Below, one piece after another: positions 25,839-34,182 of a stretch of 64,000 bases of DNA. The stretch comes from JANLYQ01 sp031365725 (GTDB lineage: Bacteria; Actinomycetota; Actinomycetes; JACCUZ01): NCBI GenBank assembly GCA_031365725.1, contig JANLYQ010000010.1:62001-126000 (forward strand). The letters run 5' to 3'. The position numbers and the translations under genes are program-made. The notes under the pieces were generated by a model, which was not told where the DNA came from, did no database searches, and worked only from the letters and a program-made list of their open reading frames with translations. Each line of letters opens with the position of its first letter. Within the stretch, counting starts at the first letter, position 1.

Positions 25839-26933
25839 GTGGCTGCCGTGACGCCGCTGCACGTGCGCGGGGTCGTGCTGCCCGACGCCGAGCACGGCGA
25901 GCTGTGGGTCGACGACCAGGGCCTCGTGCGGTACGCCGAGGTGCCCGGCGCCCAGACCCTTGCGGCCACGGGCTGGATCGTTCCCGGGCTGGTCGACGCG
26001 CACTGCCACGTCGGACTCGACGCCCACGGCGGGGTCGACGACGCGACCGCCGAGGCGCAGGCCACGACCGACCGTGACGCGGGGGCACTCCTGCTGCGCG
26101 ACGCCGGGTCGCCGGTGGACACCCACTGGATCGACGACCGCGACGACTTGCCCCGCATCGTGCGAGCGGGGCGGCACATCGCCCGCAGTCGTCGCTATCT
26201 GCGCAACTTCGGCGCTGAGATCGAGCCGGACGACCTCGTCGCCGAGGTCGAGACCCAGGCCGCCCGTGGCGACGGCTGGATCAAGCTGGTCGGGGACTGG
26301 ATCGAGCGCGACGCCGGCGATCTCACCCCCTGCTGGCCGGCCGATGCTGCCGCCGCGGCGATCGCCCGGGCCCATGAGCTCGGCGCGCGGGTCACCGCCC
26401 ACTGCTTCGGAGAACAGTCCGTGACCGAGCTGGTCGCGGCCGGCATCGACTGCATCGAGCACGGCACCGGCATCACCGATGCCGTGATCGCGGCGATGGT
26501 CGCCCAGGGCACGGCGCTGGTGCCGACCCGGGTCCAGCTCGACAACTTCACTGGCTACGCCGACGCCGGGCAGGAGCGGTTCCCCGCCTACGCCGCCCAG
26601 ATGCGCGGCCTGCACGCCCGTTGCGACAGTGTGCTGCGGGCGGCGTACGACGCGGGGGTGACCCTCTACACCGGCTCGGACGCGGGCGGGGTGCTGCCGC
26701 ACGGGCTGGTCGGGCGCGAGGTGCTGGCCCTGCACGAAAAGGTCGGGATGACAGCGGTCGATGCCCTGGCGTCCGCGTCCTGGGGCGCCCGGTCATGGCT
26801 CGGTCGGCCCGGTCTCGGTGAGGGAGACCCGGCCGACCTGGTGGTCCTGGCCGGCGATCCACGCGAGGACCTGCGGGTGCTCCAGCACCCGGCCGCCGTC
26901 GTGCTGCGGGGCCGTGTCGTGGCCACCGGCTGA
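25839..26933 (+). CDS. Amidohydrolase family protein
   Basis: The protein has 364 residues with a GTG start 5 nt after ffh. Amidohydrolase metal motifs are visible: VPGLVDAHCHVGLDAHGG (HxH), ARVTAHCFGEQSV, IDCIEHGTGI and YTGSDAGGVLPHG (late Asp). The C-terminal cap strand is DLVVLAGDPREDL. It resembles imidazolonepropionase/prolidase-like amidohydrolases; a homologue lies next to ffh in mycobacteria (Rv2915c). The substrate is unknown. Confidence 0.85.
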   Translation: MAAVTPLHVRGVVLPDAEHGELWVDDQGLVRYAEVPGAQTLAATGWIVPGLVDAHCHVGLDAHGGVDDATAEAQATTDRDAGALLLRDAGSPVDTHWIDDRDDLPRIVRAGRHIARSRRYLRNFGAEIEPDDLVAEVETQAARGDGWIKLVGDWIERDAGDLTPCWPADAAAAAIARAHELGARVTAHCFGEQSVTELVAAGIDCIEHGTGITDAVIAAMVAQGTALVPTRVQLDNFTGYADAGQERFPAYAAQMRGLHARCDSVLRAAYDAGVTLYTGSDAGGVLPHGLVGREVLALHEKVGMTAVDALASASWGARSWLGRPGLGEGDPADLVVLAGDPREDLRVLQHPAAVVLRGRVVATG

Positions 26934-27185
26934 ACGTCGGCCGCGGAGATCCACTGGACGCTCCGACACCCGACGCTCTGCAGGAGTGGTGTGTCCACGT
27001 CCGAAGGATCGTGCGGGCGGGCAGCGATTTCGGCGGTGGGGTGCGGTCTGGCATGATGGCGCGCTGAACCCGGTGCGCCTGCGGCCCTCTACCCGCTGCG
27101 TCCCGCGTCCATCTCGCGCCAGGCCCGGTTCCGCACCCCACGCGGCACAGGCCCGGCCACCATATGACTCAGGAGTCCCACCCTC

Positions 27186-27755
27186 GTGGCTGTCAAGATC
27201 AAGCTGATGCGCATGGGCAAGATCCGCGCGCCGTACTACCGCATCGTCATCGCCGACTCGCGCACCAAGCGCGACGGTCGGGCGATCGAGGAGATCGGCA
27301 AGTACCACCCCACCCAGGAGCCCTCGCTGATCGAGGTCAACTCCGAGCGCGCGCTGTACTGGCTGGGGGTCGGCGCGCAGCCGACCGAGCCCGTCGCCGC
27401 GATCCTGAAGGTCACCGGCGACTGGCAGAAGTTCAAGGGCCTGCCGGGCCAGGAGGGCACCCTGCGGGTCGCCGAGCCCAAGGCCGACAAGAAGCTGGTC
27501 TTCGAGGCAGCGGCCAAGGCATCGGCCGGCGAGCCCAAGGAGGGCGCGACGACGCCCAAGAAGAAGGCCGTCAAGAAGGCTGTTGCCCCCGAGGCTCCTG
27601 CGGCTGAGGCTCCTGCGGCTGAGGCACCAGCTGTCGAGGCTCCTGCGGCTGAGGCACCGGCTGTCGAGGCTCCTGCGGCTGAGGCACCGGCTGTCGAGGC
27701 GCCTGCTGCTGAGGCACCTGCTGCCGAGGACGACGCCCCGAAGGCCGAGGCTTAA
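27186..27755 (+). CDS. rpsP: 30S ribosomal protein S16 with long repetitive C-terminal tail
   Basis: The protein has 189 residues. The core is standard S16 (AVKIKLMRMGKIRAPYYRIV, RDGRAIEEIGKYHP, WLGVGAQPTEPV). After residue ~115 comes a Lys-rich linker and then nine tandem E-A-P-A-A/E-A-P-A-V pentapeptides encoded by a 15-bp DNA repeat (27591-27725), ending DDAPKAEA. Many S16 proteins are 80-100 residues, so the tail doubles the length. Ala/Glu-rich S16 tails are known in actinobacteria, but this one is a clean tandem array. It begins the rpsP-khpA-rimM-trmD operon. Confidence 0.97.
   Translation: MAVKIKLMRMGKIRAPYYRIVIADSRTKRDGRAIEEIGKYHPTQEPSLIEVNSERALYWLGVGAQPTEPVAAILKVTGDWQKFKGLPGQEGTLRVAEPKADKKLVFEAAAKASAGEPKEGATTPKKKAVKKAVAPEAPAAEAPAAEAPAVEAPAAEAPAVEAPAAEAPAVEAPAAEAPAAEDDAPKAEA
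27591..27725 (+). repeat. 15-bp tandem repeat in rpsP (nine units)
   Basis: Nine units of GAGGCTCCTGCGGCT or close variants (GAGGCACCGGCTGTC) run in frame. The unit matches the 15-bp unit in rpsB at 13 of 15 positions when aligned in register. Confidence 0.95.
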
Positions 27756-27758
27756 CCC

Positions 27759-27998
27759 GTGCTCGAGGAGGCTCTCGAGCACCTGGTCCGGGGCATCGTC
27801 GACCACCCGGACGACGTCGCCGTGCGCGACCGCACCGGTCGTCGTGGTCGGACTCTCGAGGTGCGCGTGCACCCCGAGGACCTCGGCAAGGTCATCGGTC
27901 GGGCCGGTCGCACCGCGAAGGCGCTGCGCACCGTGGTCGGCGCGCTGAGCCAGGGCCCCGGCGTCCGCGTCGACTTCCTCGACGTCGACGAGCGCTGA
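27759..27998 (+). CDS. khpA: KH-domain RNA-binding protein KhpA
   Basis: The protein has 79 residues. It is a single KH domain with the GxxG loop in GKVIGRAGRTAKALRTVV, preceded by TLEVRVHPEDL. The GTG is 3 nt after the rpsP stop. KhpA, with KhpB/Jag, binds RNA and influences cell growth and division in Gram-positives. The position between rpsP and rimM is the classic one. Confidence 0.93.
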   Translation: MLEEALEHLVRGIVDHPDDVAVRDRTGRRGRTLEVRVHPEDLGKVIGRAGRTAKALRTVVGALSQGPGVRVDFLDVDER

Positions 27999-28045
27999 TC
28001 CCGGCTCCGGCTGCGTCAGCACCTCCTCGACCGGCTTACCTGACC

Positions 28046-28600
28046 ATGGATGTTGTCGTCGCCCGCATCGGGCGTCCGCACGGCATTCGTGGCGAGGTGT
28101 CCGTAGAGATCCGCACCGACGACCCCGAGGGTCGGCTCGGCGTGGGCAGCAGCCTGCGCACCGAGCCGCCCTCGGCCGGTCCACTCACCGTCAGCGGCGC
28201 CTGGGTGCACTCGGGCCGGCTGATCCTCTCATTCGCGGGGGTCGAGAGCCGGTCCGGCGCCGAGGGCCTGCGCAACGTGCTGCTCGTCGCCGACGTCGAC
28301 CCGACCGAGCGCCCCGATGACCCCGAGGAGTTCTACGACCACCAGCTGGTCGACCTCGAGGTGCGCACCGTCGCGGGGGAGCACGTCGGGCGGCTCGCCG
28401 AGGTACTGCACCTGCCCGGTCAGGACGTCCTGTCGGTGCAGCGCCCCGACGGCACCGAGTTCCTGATCCCGTTCGTAGCCGCCATGGTCCCCGCCGTCGA
28501 CCTCGACGCCAAGCTCGTGCTTGTCGACCCGCCGCCCGGCCTGCTGGCCGAGCTGCCCGATGCTGCTCCGGCGGACCCCAGCGACCCGCGCGAGGACTGA
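28046..28600 (+). CDS. rimM: Ribosome maturation factor RimM
   Basis: The protein has 184 residues. The N-terminal barrel has VVARIGRPHGIRGEVSVE, the PRC-barrel region begins near DPEEFYDHQLVDLEV, and EFLIPFVAAMVPAVDLDAK is the typical C-terminal motif. RimM binds S19 and assists 30S head assembly and processing. It is followed by trmD after 1 nt. Confidence 0.95.
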   Translation: MDVVVARIGRPHGIRGEVSVEIRTDDPEGRLGVGSSLRTEPPSAGPLTVSGAWVHSGRLILSFAGVESRSGAEGLRNVLLVADVDPTERPDDPEEFYDHQLVDLEVRTVAGEHVGRLAEVLHLPGQDVLSVQRPDGTEFLIPFVAAMVPAVDLDAKLVLVDPPPGLLAELPDAAPADPSDPRED

Positions 28601-28601
28601 C

Positions 28602-29438
28602 ATGCGTCTCGACGTCGTCACGATCTTCCCCGACTACCTCGCTCCGCTGCGGCTCTCGCTGATCGGCCGCGCCGTCGACGACGGCTTGATCGACCTGCGG
28701 GTGCACGACCTGCGCCGCTGGACCAGCGATCGCCACCGCACCGTTGACGACTCGCCGTACGGCGGTGGGCCGGGCATGCTGATGCGCCCGGAGCCCTGGG
28801 GGGACGCCCTCGACGAGATCACGGCGGGGGCCGACGCACCCGGTCCGCGCATCCTCGTCCCGACGCCCGGTGGCGCGCCGTTCCGGCAGGCGATGGCGCT
28901 CGAGCTGGCAGCCGAGCCGTGGCTGGTGTTTGCCTGCGGGCGCTACGAAGGCATCGACCAGCGGGTCGTCGACGCTGCTGCCGACCTCGGCCGCGTGACC
29001 GAGGTCAGCCTCGGTGACTACGTGCTCAACGGGGGAGAGGTCGCCGTCCTCGTCATCGTCGAAGCCGTCGCCCGGCTGTTGCCCGGGGTGATCGGCAACG
29101 CTGACTCGCTGGCCGAGGAGTCCCACAGTCCCCACAATGCCGGGCTGCTCGAGGCGCCGGCCTACACCAAGCCCGCGACCTGGCGCGGTCGCGCGGTGCC
29201 ACCCATCGTGCTGTCCGGGGACCACGCGCGCATCGCCCGCTGGCAGCGGGACGAGTCGTTGCGCCGCACCGCCGCCCGGCGCCCCGACCTGCTGGCTGCG
29301 CTGCCGGTGGACGGGCTCGACCGGCGCGACCTCGCCGTCCTGGGCGAGCTCGGCTGGGTCGTGGTTGAGGCTGAGGGCACCGAGGCTGACCGGCGTACGC
29401 CGCGATTGGCCCGGGTCGAACCGCCTGTGGCAGACTGA
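28602..29438 (+). CDS. trmD: tRNA (guanine(37)-N1)-methyltransferase
   Basis: The protein has 278 residues starting RLDVVTIFPDYLAPLR. The trefoil-knot SAM site is visible in LVFACGRYEGIDQRV and VSLGDYVLNGGEVAVL, and the substrate loop in DDSPYGGGPGMLMRPEP. It methylates G37 of tRNAs to prevent frameshifting. The C-terminal helical domain is complete. It forms one operon with rimM. The gap to rplS is 171 nt. Confidence 0.97.
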   Translation: MRLDVVTIFPDYLAPLRLSLIGRAVDDGLIDLRVHDLRRWTSDRHRTVDDSPYGGGPGMLMRPEPWGDALDEITAGADAPGPRILVPTPGGAPFRQAMALELAAEPWLVFACGRYEGIDQRVVDAAADLGRVTEVSLGDYVLNGGEVAVLVIVEAVARLLPGVIGNADSLAEESHSPHNAGLLEAPAYTKPATWRGRAVPPIVLSGDHARIARWQRDESLRRTAARRPDLLAALPVDGLDRRDLAVLGELGWVVVEAEGTEADRRTPRLARVEPPVAD

Positions 29439-29480
29439 GCGGCTGCTGAGCACCGCGTGCGCCCCCGCCACAGGGAGGGC

Positions 29481-29496
29481 GCGACCGCACGGTCGC
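29481..29496 (+). terminator. Small hairpin in the trmD-rplS gap
   Basis: GCGACC-GCAC-GGTCGC forms a perfect 6-bp stem 42 nt after the trmD stop, without a T-run. It may be a weak terminator or part of the rplS leader. Nothing else structured is obvious in the 171-nt gap. Confidence 0.3.
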
Positions 29497-29609
29497 TCGG
29501 CACACCACGTTCGTCCCACGGTCGTCACGGCCCCGTGCCGCGACATCGACCGACACAACTCCACCCCACACCGTGGGTGACCTGTGGCACCGCGAGAGAA
29601 GAGACCACG

Positions 29610-29969
29610 ATGCAGACGCTGGACGCCCTCGACGACGCCTCGAAGCGCACCGACATCCCCGACTTCCGCTCGGGTGACACGGTCAAGGTCCACGTGAAGG
29701 TCATCGAAGGCACTCGCTCCCGCATCCAGGTCTTCCAGGGCGTGGTGATCCGTCGCCACGGTGGTGGTGTGCGCGAGACCTTCACGGTCCGCAAGGTCAG
29801 CTTCGGCGTCGGCGTCGAGCGCACCTTCCCGGTGCACACCCCGGTGATCGACAAGATCGAGGTCGTCACCCGCGGCGACGTGCGCCGCGCCAAGCTCTAC
29901 TACCTGCGCGACCTTCGCGGCAAGGCCGCCAAGATCAAGGAGAAGCGCGACGCCCGCGTCGCGCGCTGA
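29610..29969 (+). CDS. rplS: 50S ribosomal protein L19
   Basis: The protein has 119 residues. Typical L19 segments are present: IPDFRSGDTVKVHVKVIEG, RIQVFQGVVIRRHGGG, TFTVRKVSFGVGVERTFP and KLYYLRDLRGKAAKIKEK. It lies at the 30S-50S interface. AGAGAAGAGA precedes the ATG as a purine-rich ribosome site. Confidence 0.97.
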   Translation: MQTLDALDDASKRTDIPDFRSGDTVKVHVKVIEGTRSRIQVFQGVVIRRHGGGVRETFTVRKVSFGVGVERTFPVHTPVIDKIEVVTRGDVRRAKLYYLRDLRGKAAKIKEKRDARVAR

Positions 29970-30017
29970 CCTGACGCCGCTCCTCGACAGCAGCGTCGAC
30001 CCCCTCGGCCGCCCGCT

Positions 30018-30617
30018 GTGAAGCACCGGCGACCCAAGCGCCGTCGCGCTGTCGTCATCGAGCTCGTCCTGCTGGTGGTCGGCGTCGTGCTCGCCACCTC
30101 GCTGGTGCGCGCCTACGTCGTGGCGCCGTACTCCATCCCGTCCGCGTCGATGCAGCACACCCTCGAGGTGGGCGACCGCATCCTCGTCGACCGGGTGTCC
30201 TACCGGCTCCATGCTGTACGCCGGTTGGACGTGGTCGTCTTCGACGGCACGGACACCTTCGGCAAGCTCGGCACCGGGCCGGGGGAGACCGACTACGTCA
30301 AGCGGGTCATCGGCCTGCCCGGCGACCACGTGGTCTGCTGCGACGCCGCCGGCCGCCTCAGGGTCAACGGCACTGCGCTGGACGAACGCACCTACCTCTA
30401 TCCCGGCGACAAGCCCTCCGACGTCGCCTTCGACGTGCGGGTGCCAGCGGGGCGGCTGTGGCTGATGGGCGACCACCGCTCGGACTCGCTGGACTCCCGC
30501 TCCCACCTCGGGGACCCCGGCGGCGGGACGGTGCCGGTCGGCAAGGTGGTCGGGCGGGTGCGGCTGGTCGTGTGGCCCTTGACACGCCTCGGTGGCCTGC
30601 CGGACCCGGCCTCATGA
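30018..30617 (+). CDS. lepB: Type I signal peptidase (first of two)
   Basis: The protein has 199 residues with a GTG start. A basic N-terminus (KHRRPKRRRAVVIE) is followed by one membrane helix (LVLLVVGVVLATSLVRAYVV), then box B YSIPSASMQHTLEVGDRILV with the catalytic Ser, box D DYVKRVIGLPGDHV with the general-base Lys and box E LMGDHRSDSLDSRSH. It removes signal peptides outside the membrane. A second lepB follows 78 nt on with different N-terminus and inserts, so the pair may divide substrates. Confidence 0.95.
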   Translation: MKHRRPKRRRAVVIELVLLVVGVVLATSLVRAYVVAPYSIPSASMQHTLEVGDRILVDRVSYRLHAVRRLDVVVFDGTDTFGKLGTGPGETDYVKRVIGLPGDHVVCCDAAGRLRVNGTALDERTYLYPGDKPSDVAFDVRVPAGRLWLMGDHRSDSLDSRSHLGDPGGGTVPVGKVVGRVRLVVWPLTRLGGLPDPAS

Positions 30618-30640
30618 CCTCGTTCTGACCGTCGCCCCCG

Positions 30641-30646
30641 TAGGCT
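30641..30646 (+). promoter_or_regulatory. Candidate -10 element TAGGCT for the second lepB
   Basis: TAGGCT sits 24 bp after the first lepB stop and 50 bp before the next start codon. It suggests the second lepB can be transcribed separately. The -35 region is not convincing. Confidence 0.35.
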
Positions 30647-30695
30647 CTCACGCGCGGTGCCACCCCGGTGCGCGGGACGGAAGGACTCCACCTCG

Positions 30696-31445
30696 ATGAC
30701 GACCGACAGCGGTCACCGCGGGCACAGCGCGGCCGATCTTCCTCGGGTGCGCACGCGGCGGGCAGCACCGCACCGCAAGTCGTTCCTTCGCGAGCTGCCC
30801 GGCATCGTGCTCACCGCGCTGGTCATCTCGGTGCTGATCAAGACCTTCCTGGTGCAGGCGTTCTACATCCCGTCCGGGTCGATGGAGAACACCCTGCTGG
30901 TCAACGACCGGGTGCTGGTCAACAAGCTCGCGGACAAGCCCGACGAGATCCACCGCGGTGACGTCGTGGTCTTCCAGGACCCGGGCGGCTGGCTCAACTC
31001 TCCCGCTTCCACGCCGCGCGGCGGACTGCTCGGCGGCCTGCGCGACGGCCTGGTCTTCGTCGGGCTCGCACCGGCCGCGGGCGAGGAGGACCTGATCAAG
31101 CGGGTCATCGGGGTCGGTGGCGACACCGTCGCCTGCTGCGACCCACAGGGCCGGATGACCGTCAACGGGGTGCCGCTCACCGAGCCTTACCTCTTCCCCG
31201 GTGACGTCCCCTCGACGGAGACCTTCTCGGTCAAGGTGCCCGCGGGTCACCTCTGGGTCATGGGCGACCACCGGTCGGTGTCCGAGGACTCCCGCGCCCA
31301 CCAGTCCCAGCCGGGCAAGGGCTTCGTCCCGGTGACCGACGTGATCGGCCGCGCCTTCACCATCGTCTGGCCACTGGACCGGGCGACGTTGATGAAGCGC
31401 CCCGCGACGTTCGGCCAGCCAGGACTGGCCACCAACGGGCCATGA
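30696..31445 (+). CDS. lepB: Type I signal peptidase (second of two)
   Basis: The protein has 249 residues from ATG 30696; upstream in-frame codons lack a ribosome site. A ~35-residue Arg/His-rich cytoplasmic segment is followed by one membrane helix (GIVLTALVISVLIKTFLVQA), box B YIPSGSMENTLLVNDRVLVN, box D DLIKRVIGVGGDTVACC and box E MGDHRSVSEDSRAH. An insert around residues 95-125 (Gly-rich, LGGLRDGLVFVG) is typical of actinobacterial LepB. It overlaps rnhB by ATGA. Confidence 0.95.
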   Translation: MTTDSGHRGHSAADLPRVRTRRAAPHRKSFLRELPGIVLTALVISVLIKTFLVQAFYIPSGSMENTLLVNDRVLVNKLADKPDEIHRGDVVVFQDPGGWLNSPASTPRGGLLGGLRDGLVFVGLAPAAGEEDLIKRVIGVGGDTVACCDPQGRMTVNGVPLTEPYLFPGDVPSTETFSVKVPAGHLWVMGDHRSVSEDSRAHQSQPGKGFVPVTDVIGRAFTIVWPLDRATLMKRPATFGQPGLATNGP

Positions 31446-32164
31446 CCGACCGGCACCGTGTCGTCGTGCGCCGCGAAGGCGGGCTGCACGCCTATGAGCA
31501 GGCGCTGGACCGGGCCGGGCTAGCGCCGGTCGCCGGCGTGGACGAAGCGGGGCGCGGCGCCTGCGCCGGCCCTCTCGTGGTCGCGGCGGTCGTGCTGCCG
31601 CCCGGTCGCCGCGGGCAGGTGCCCGAGCTCGCCGACTCCAAGCTGCTCACCCCAGCGGTCCGGGACCGCGTCTTCGACGAGGTGATGGCACGGGCTGTCG
31701 CGACGGCGGTGGTCGTGGTGCCACCGGGCGAGGTGGACCAGCTCGGGCTGCACGTGTGCAACGTCGAAGGCATGCGCCGGGCGTTGGCCCAGCTGTCGGT
31801 GTCCCCGGCTTACGTGCTCACCGATGGCTTCCCGGTGCGCGGGCTGTCGGCCCCGGGGCTCGCGGTGTGGAAGGGCGACCGGGTCAGCGCGTCGATCGCC
31901 GCAGCCTCCGTGCTGGCCAAGGTCACCCGGGACCGGTTGATGGCCGAGCTGCACCTGCGCTACCCGGCGTACGACTTCGTCGGGCACAAGGGCTACTGCA
32001 CGCCCGTCCACGATGCCGCGCTCGAGGGGCACGGACCGTGCTCGGAACACCGGTTCTCTTACGTCAACGTGGCCCGGCGGGTGCTGCGTGACGGCCCGGA
32101 CCCGCGGGTGCCGGTGCGGACGCTGCACCGGATGGCAGTCGATGAGGGAGCGCTGGTCGGATGA
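31442..32164 (+). CDS. rnhB: Ribonuclease HII
   Basis: The protein has 240 residues. The RNase HII signature VAGVDEAGRGACAGPLVVAAVVLP supplies the catalytic Asp and Glu, with LADSKLLTP and SIAAASVLAKVTRDRLM following. It removes RNA primers and misincorporated ribonucleotides. The start overlaps lepB (ATGA) and the stop overlaps the DUF2469 gene (ATGA). Confidence 0.97.
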   Translation: MTDRHRVVVRREGGLHAYEQALDRAGLAPVAGVDEAGRGACAGPLVVAAVVLPPGRRGQVPELADSKLLTPAVRDRVFDEVMARAVATAVVVVPPGEVDQLGLHVCNVEGMRRALAQLSVSPAYVLTDGFPVRGLSAPGLAVWKGDRVSASIAAASVLAKVTRDRLMAELHLRYPAYDFVGHKGYCTPVHDAALEGHGPCSEHRFSYVNVARRVLRDGPDPRVPVRTLHRMAVDEGALVG

Positions 32165-32478
32165 GCGCCGAGGACCTGGAGAAGTACGAGACCGAGATGG
32201 AGCTCCAGCTCTATCGGGAGTACCGTGACGTGGTCGGCCTGTTCGGCTACGTCGTCGAGACCGAGCGCCGGTTCTATCTCACCAACGCCGTCGAGGTGAC
32301 CCCGCGCAGCACCGACGGTGGCGACGTGTGGTTCGAGGTCACGATGGCCGACGCGTGGGTGTGGGACATGTACCGCCCGGCGCGGTTCGTCAAGAACGTG
32401 CGGGTGCTGACCTTCAAGGACGTCAACGTCGAGGAGCTCGCCCGGCACGAGCTGTCGGTGGAGCTCCCGGAGTCCTGA
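32161..32478 (+). CDS. DUF2469 family protein
   Basis: The protein has 105 residues, beginning SAEDLEKYETEMELQLYREY with RDVVGLFGYVVETERRFYL and FKDVNVEELARHELSVELPE. This acidic family is nearly universal in Actinomycetia and always follows rnhB. I know no defined function. The 4-bp overlap with rnhB indicates translational coupling. Confidence 0.92.
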   Translation: MSAEDLEKYETEMELQLYREYRDVVGLFGYVVETERRFYLTNAVEVTPRSTDGGDVWFEVTMADAWVWDMYRPARFVKNVRVLTFKDVNVEELARHELSVELPES

Positions 32479-32497
32479 CGGCGTGGGTGGTGGCGAC

Positions 32498-33679
32498 TCA
32501 GCCGGCCGGGCGGGGCACCCGGTGCAGCGCCTCTTCCGGGTCGAGACCGGTGAGCTCGAGCAGGTCCACCACGATCGATCGCACCTGGGCGAGCACGACC
32601 GTCGAGGACATCGAGACCGGGTGCTGTCCAGCGGCCGTCCCGATGGCCGCGTGCGCACTGGCGTGGGCGAGCAGCTCCAGGTCCGGCCGCAGGTCGGCCA
32701 CCGAACCGCTTCCGGTGAAGGTGTCGGCCAGGTCGCCGATGACCGAGGCGAGGTCATCGAGCAGCACGACGTACGTCGGGGGGATGGTGTCCCGGTAGCG
32801 CGTCGCGGCGACGACCCGGCGGACCAGGACCCGGGCGTTGCGCACGGCATGGTCGACCGGCTCGGCGATCTCCGCAACCCTCTCCACGTGTTGGCGGTGC
32901 CCGCGCCGGAACGGTGAGCTGCGCACGATCGCGAGGCCGTCGGCTGACGCCGAGCGCAGGTCAGCCAGGGCCGAGTCGGTGGCGCGGGCACGCCTGAGCG
33001 CGGCCTCCGCGAGGGGGACGTCACCGCCGCGGGCGGCGTCCGCGGCGTCGTGCAGCAGGGCGGCGAGCTCGTCGAGCACCCGGGCGGCCTCCTCCCGCGG
33101 GCGGCGCAACGGACTCTGCGGCGCGACGGCAGCCGCGGCGAGGGCGACCGCACCGCCGACCAGTGCGTCCAGCCATCGACCGAAGCCGGCCGACGGCACC
33201 GGCAGCACGATCGTGACGAACACCGACTGCACCGCGGCCTGGGTGACGATCAGGGGGCCGCCGTCGAGCAGCACCGCAGCGGTCATCGCGAGGGCCACCA
33301 CCACCCCGACCTGCCAGACGCCGCTGCCGGCGACGCGGACGAAGGCCTCGGCCACGACCACGCCGACCGCCACTCCCACGGTCACCTCCCCGACCCGGCG
33401 CAGCCGCTGGCCGTAGGACATGCCGAGGCTGGCGATCGCAGCGACGGGAGCAAAGAACGGCTGCGGGTGCCCGAGCAGCCGGTGGGCGATGAACCAGGCG
33501 ACTGCAGCCGAGACTGCGACCTGGGCGATGAGGAACGAGCGCTGCCGCAGGCGCAGCAACCGGGCCTGCAGGTCGCTGCGTCCGCGCCGGGCCACCCGCG
33601 CACCCAGGACGGCGGGTCGGGTGCCACGCACCCGGTCGCCGCGACCGGGGCCGTCACCGTCGCATGCCGGGCTGCTCAC
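32498..33679 (-). CDS. FUSC/aromatic-acid-exporter-like membrane protein
   Basis: The protein has 393 residues with a GTG start. After a basic N-terminus, several membrane helices occur between residues ~45 and 190: LIAQVAVSAAVAWFIAHRLLG, FFAPVAAIASLGMSYGQR, VGEVTVGVAVGVVVAEAFV and WLDALVGGAVALAAAAVA. A cytoplasmic helical half follows. This is the FUSC/ArAE half-size arrangement of putative aromatic-acid or small-molecule exporters. It is the only reverse-strand gene between rpmB and the 39-41 kb pocket. It is convergent with DUF2469 and divergent from yraN. Confidence 0.8.
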   Translation of the reverse strand: MSSPACDGDGPGRGDRVRGTRPAVLGARVARRGRSDLQARLLRLRQRSFLIAQVAVSAAVAWFIAHRLLGHPQPFFAPVAAIASLGMSYGQRLRRVGEVTVGVAVGVVVAEAFVRVAGSGVWQVGVVVALAMTAAVLLDGGPLIVTQAAVQSVFVTIVLPVPSAGFGRWLDALVGGAVALAAAAVAPQSPLRRPREEAARVLDELAALLHDAADAARGGDVPLAEAALRRARATDSALADLRSASADGLAIVRSSPFRRGHRQHVERVAEIAEPVDHAVRNARVLVRRVVAATRYRDTIPPTYVVLLDDLASVIGDLADTFTGSGSVADLRPDLELLAHASAHAAIGTAAGQHPVSMSSTVVLAQVRSIVVDLLELTGLDPEEALHRVPRPAG

Positions 33680-33733
33680 GACGCCATGGTGCCTCGTCGG
33701 TCGCGTTCGTCCACAGGCGGGCGTCAGGCCGAG

Positions 33734-33742
33734 TTGTCCACA
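33734..33742. promoter_or_regulatory. DnaA-box-like sequence TTGTCCACA before yraN
   Basis: TTGTCCACA is the high-GC actinobacterial DnaA box consensus. A one-mismatch relative (TCGTCCACA) lies at 33707-33715. Both are in the FUSC/yraN divergent gap. Whether DnaA binds is unknown. Confidence 0.4.
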
Positions 33743-33792
33743 GATCTGGTTCTGGCCGGGGACCGGCCCGTGCCGGCGGCCAGGGTGGAGAC

Positions 33793-34182
33793 ATGGAGCA
33801 CTCAGCAGCCGATGGCACCGGCACCGTTCGTCGCAGCGACGCCCTAGGGGCCTACGGCGAGCGGTTGGCGGCGGCCCACCTGCAGGCCGGCGGCATGACG
33901 GTGCTCGACCGCAACTGGCGATGCCCGTCGGGGGAGATCGACCTGGTGGCCCGCGACGGTGACGTGCTGGTCGTCTGTGAGGTCAAGACGCGGTCATCAG
34001 CACTGATGGGCCTGCCGTTGGAGGCCGTGACGCCGGCGAAGGCGGCCCGGCTGCGCCGGTTGGCAGCCGCCTGGATCGCCGCCCATGCGGTGCACCCGGC
34101 GGAGGTGCGCATCGACCTGGTCGGGGTCCTGCGACCGCCGCGCGGCCCCTCGGTCCTCGAGCATGTGCGGGGGGTGGCGTAG
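33793..34182 (+). CDS. YraN family (UPF0102) putative endonuclease
   Basis: The protein has 129 residues. The restriction-endonuclease-like core is visible: GAYGERLAAAHLQAGGM, LDRNWRCPSGEIDLVARDGD and VLVVCEVKTRSS (E-x-K motif). YraN often precedes comM and dprA, and a role in DNA processing is suspected but unproven. Its TAG is immediately followed by the comM GTG. GGTGGAG precedes the ATG. Confidence 0.92.
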   Translation: MEHSAADGTGTVRRSDALGAYGERLAAAHLQAGGMTVLDRNWRCPSGEIDLVARDGDVLVVCEVKTRSSALMGLPLEAVTPAKAARLRRLAAAWIAAHAVHPAEVRIDLVGVLRPPRGPSVLEHVRGVA

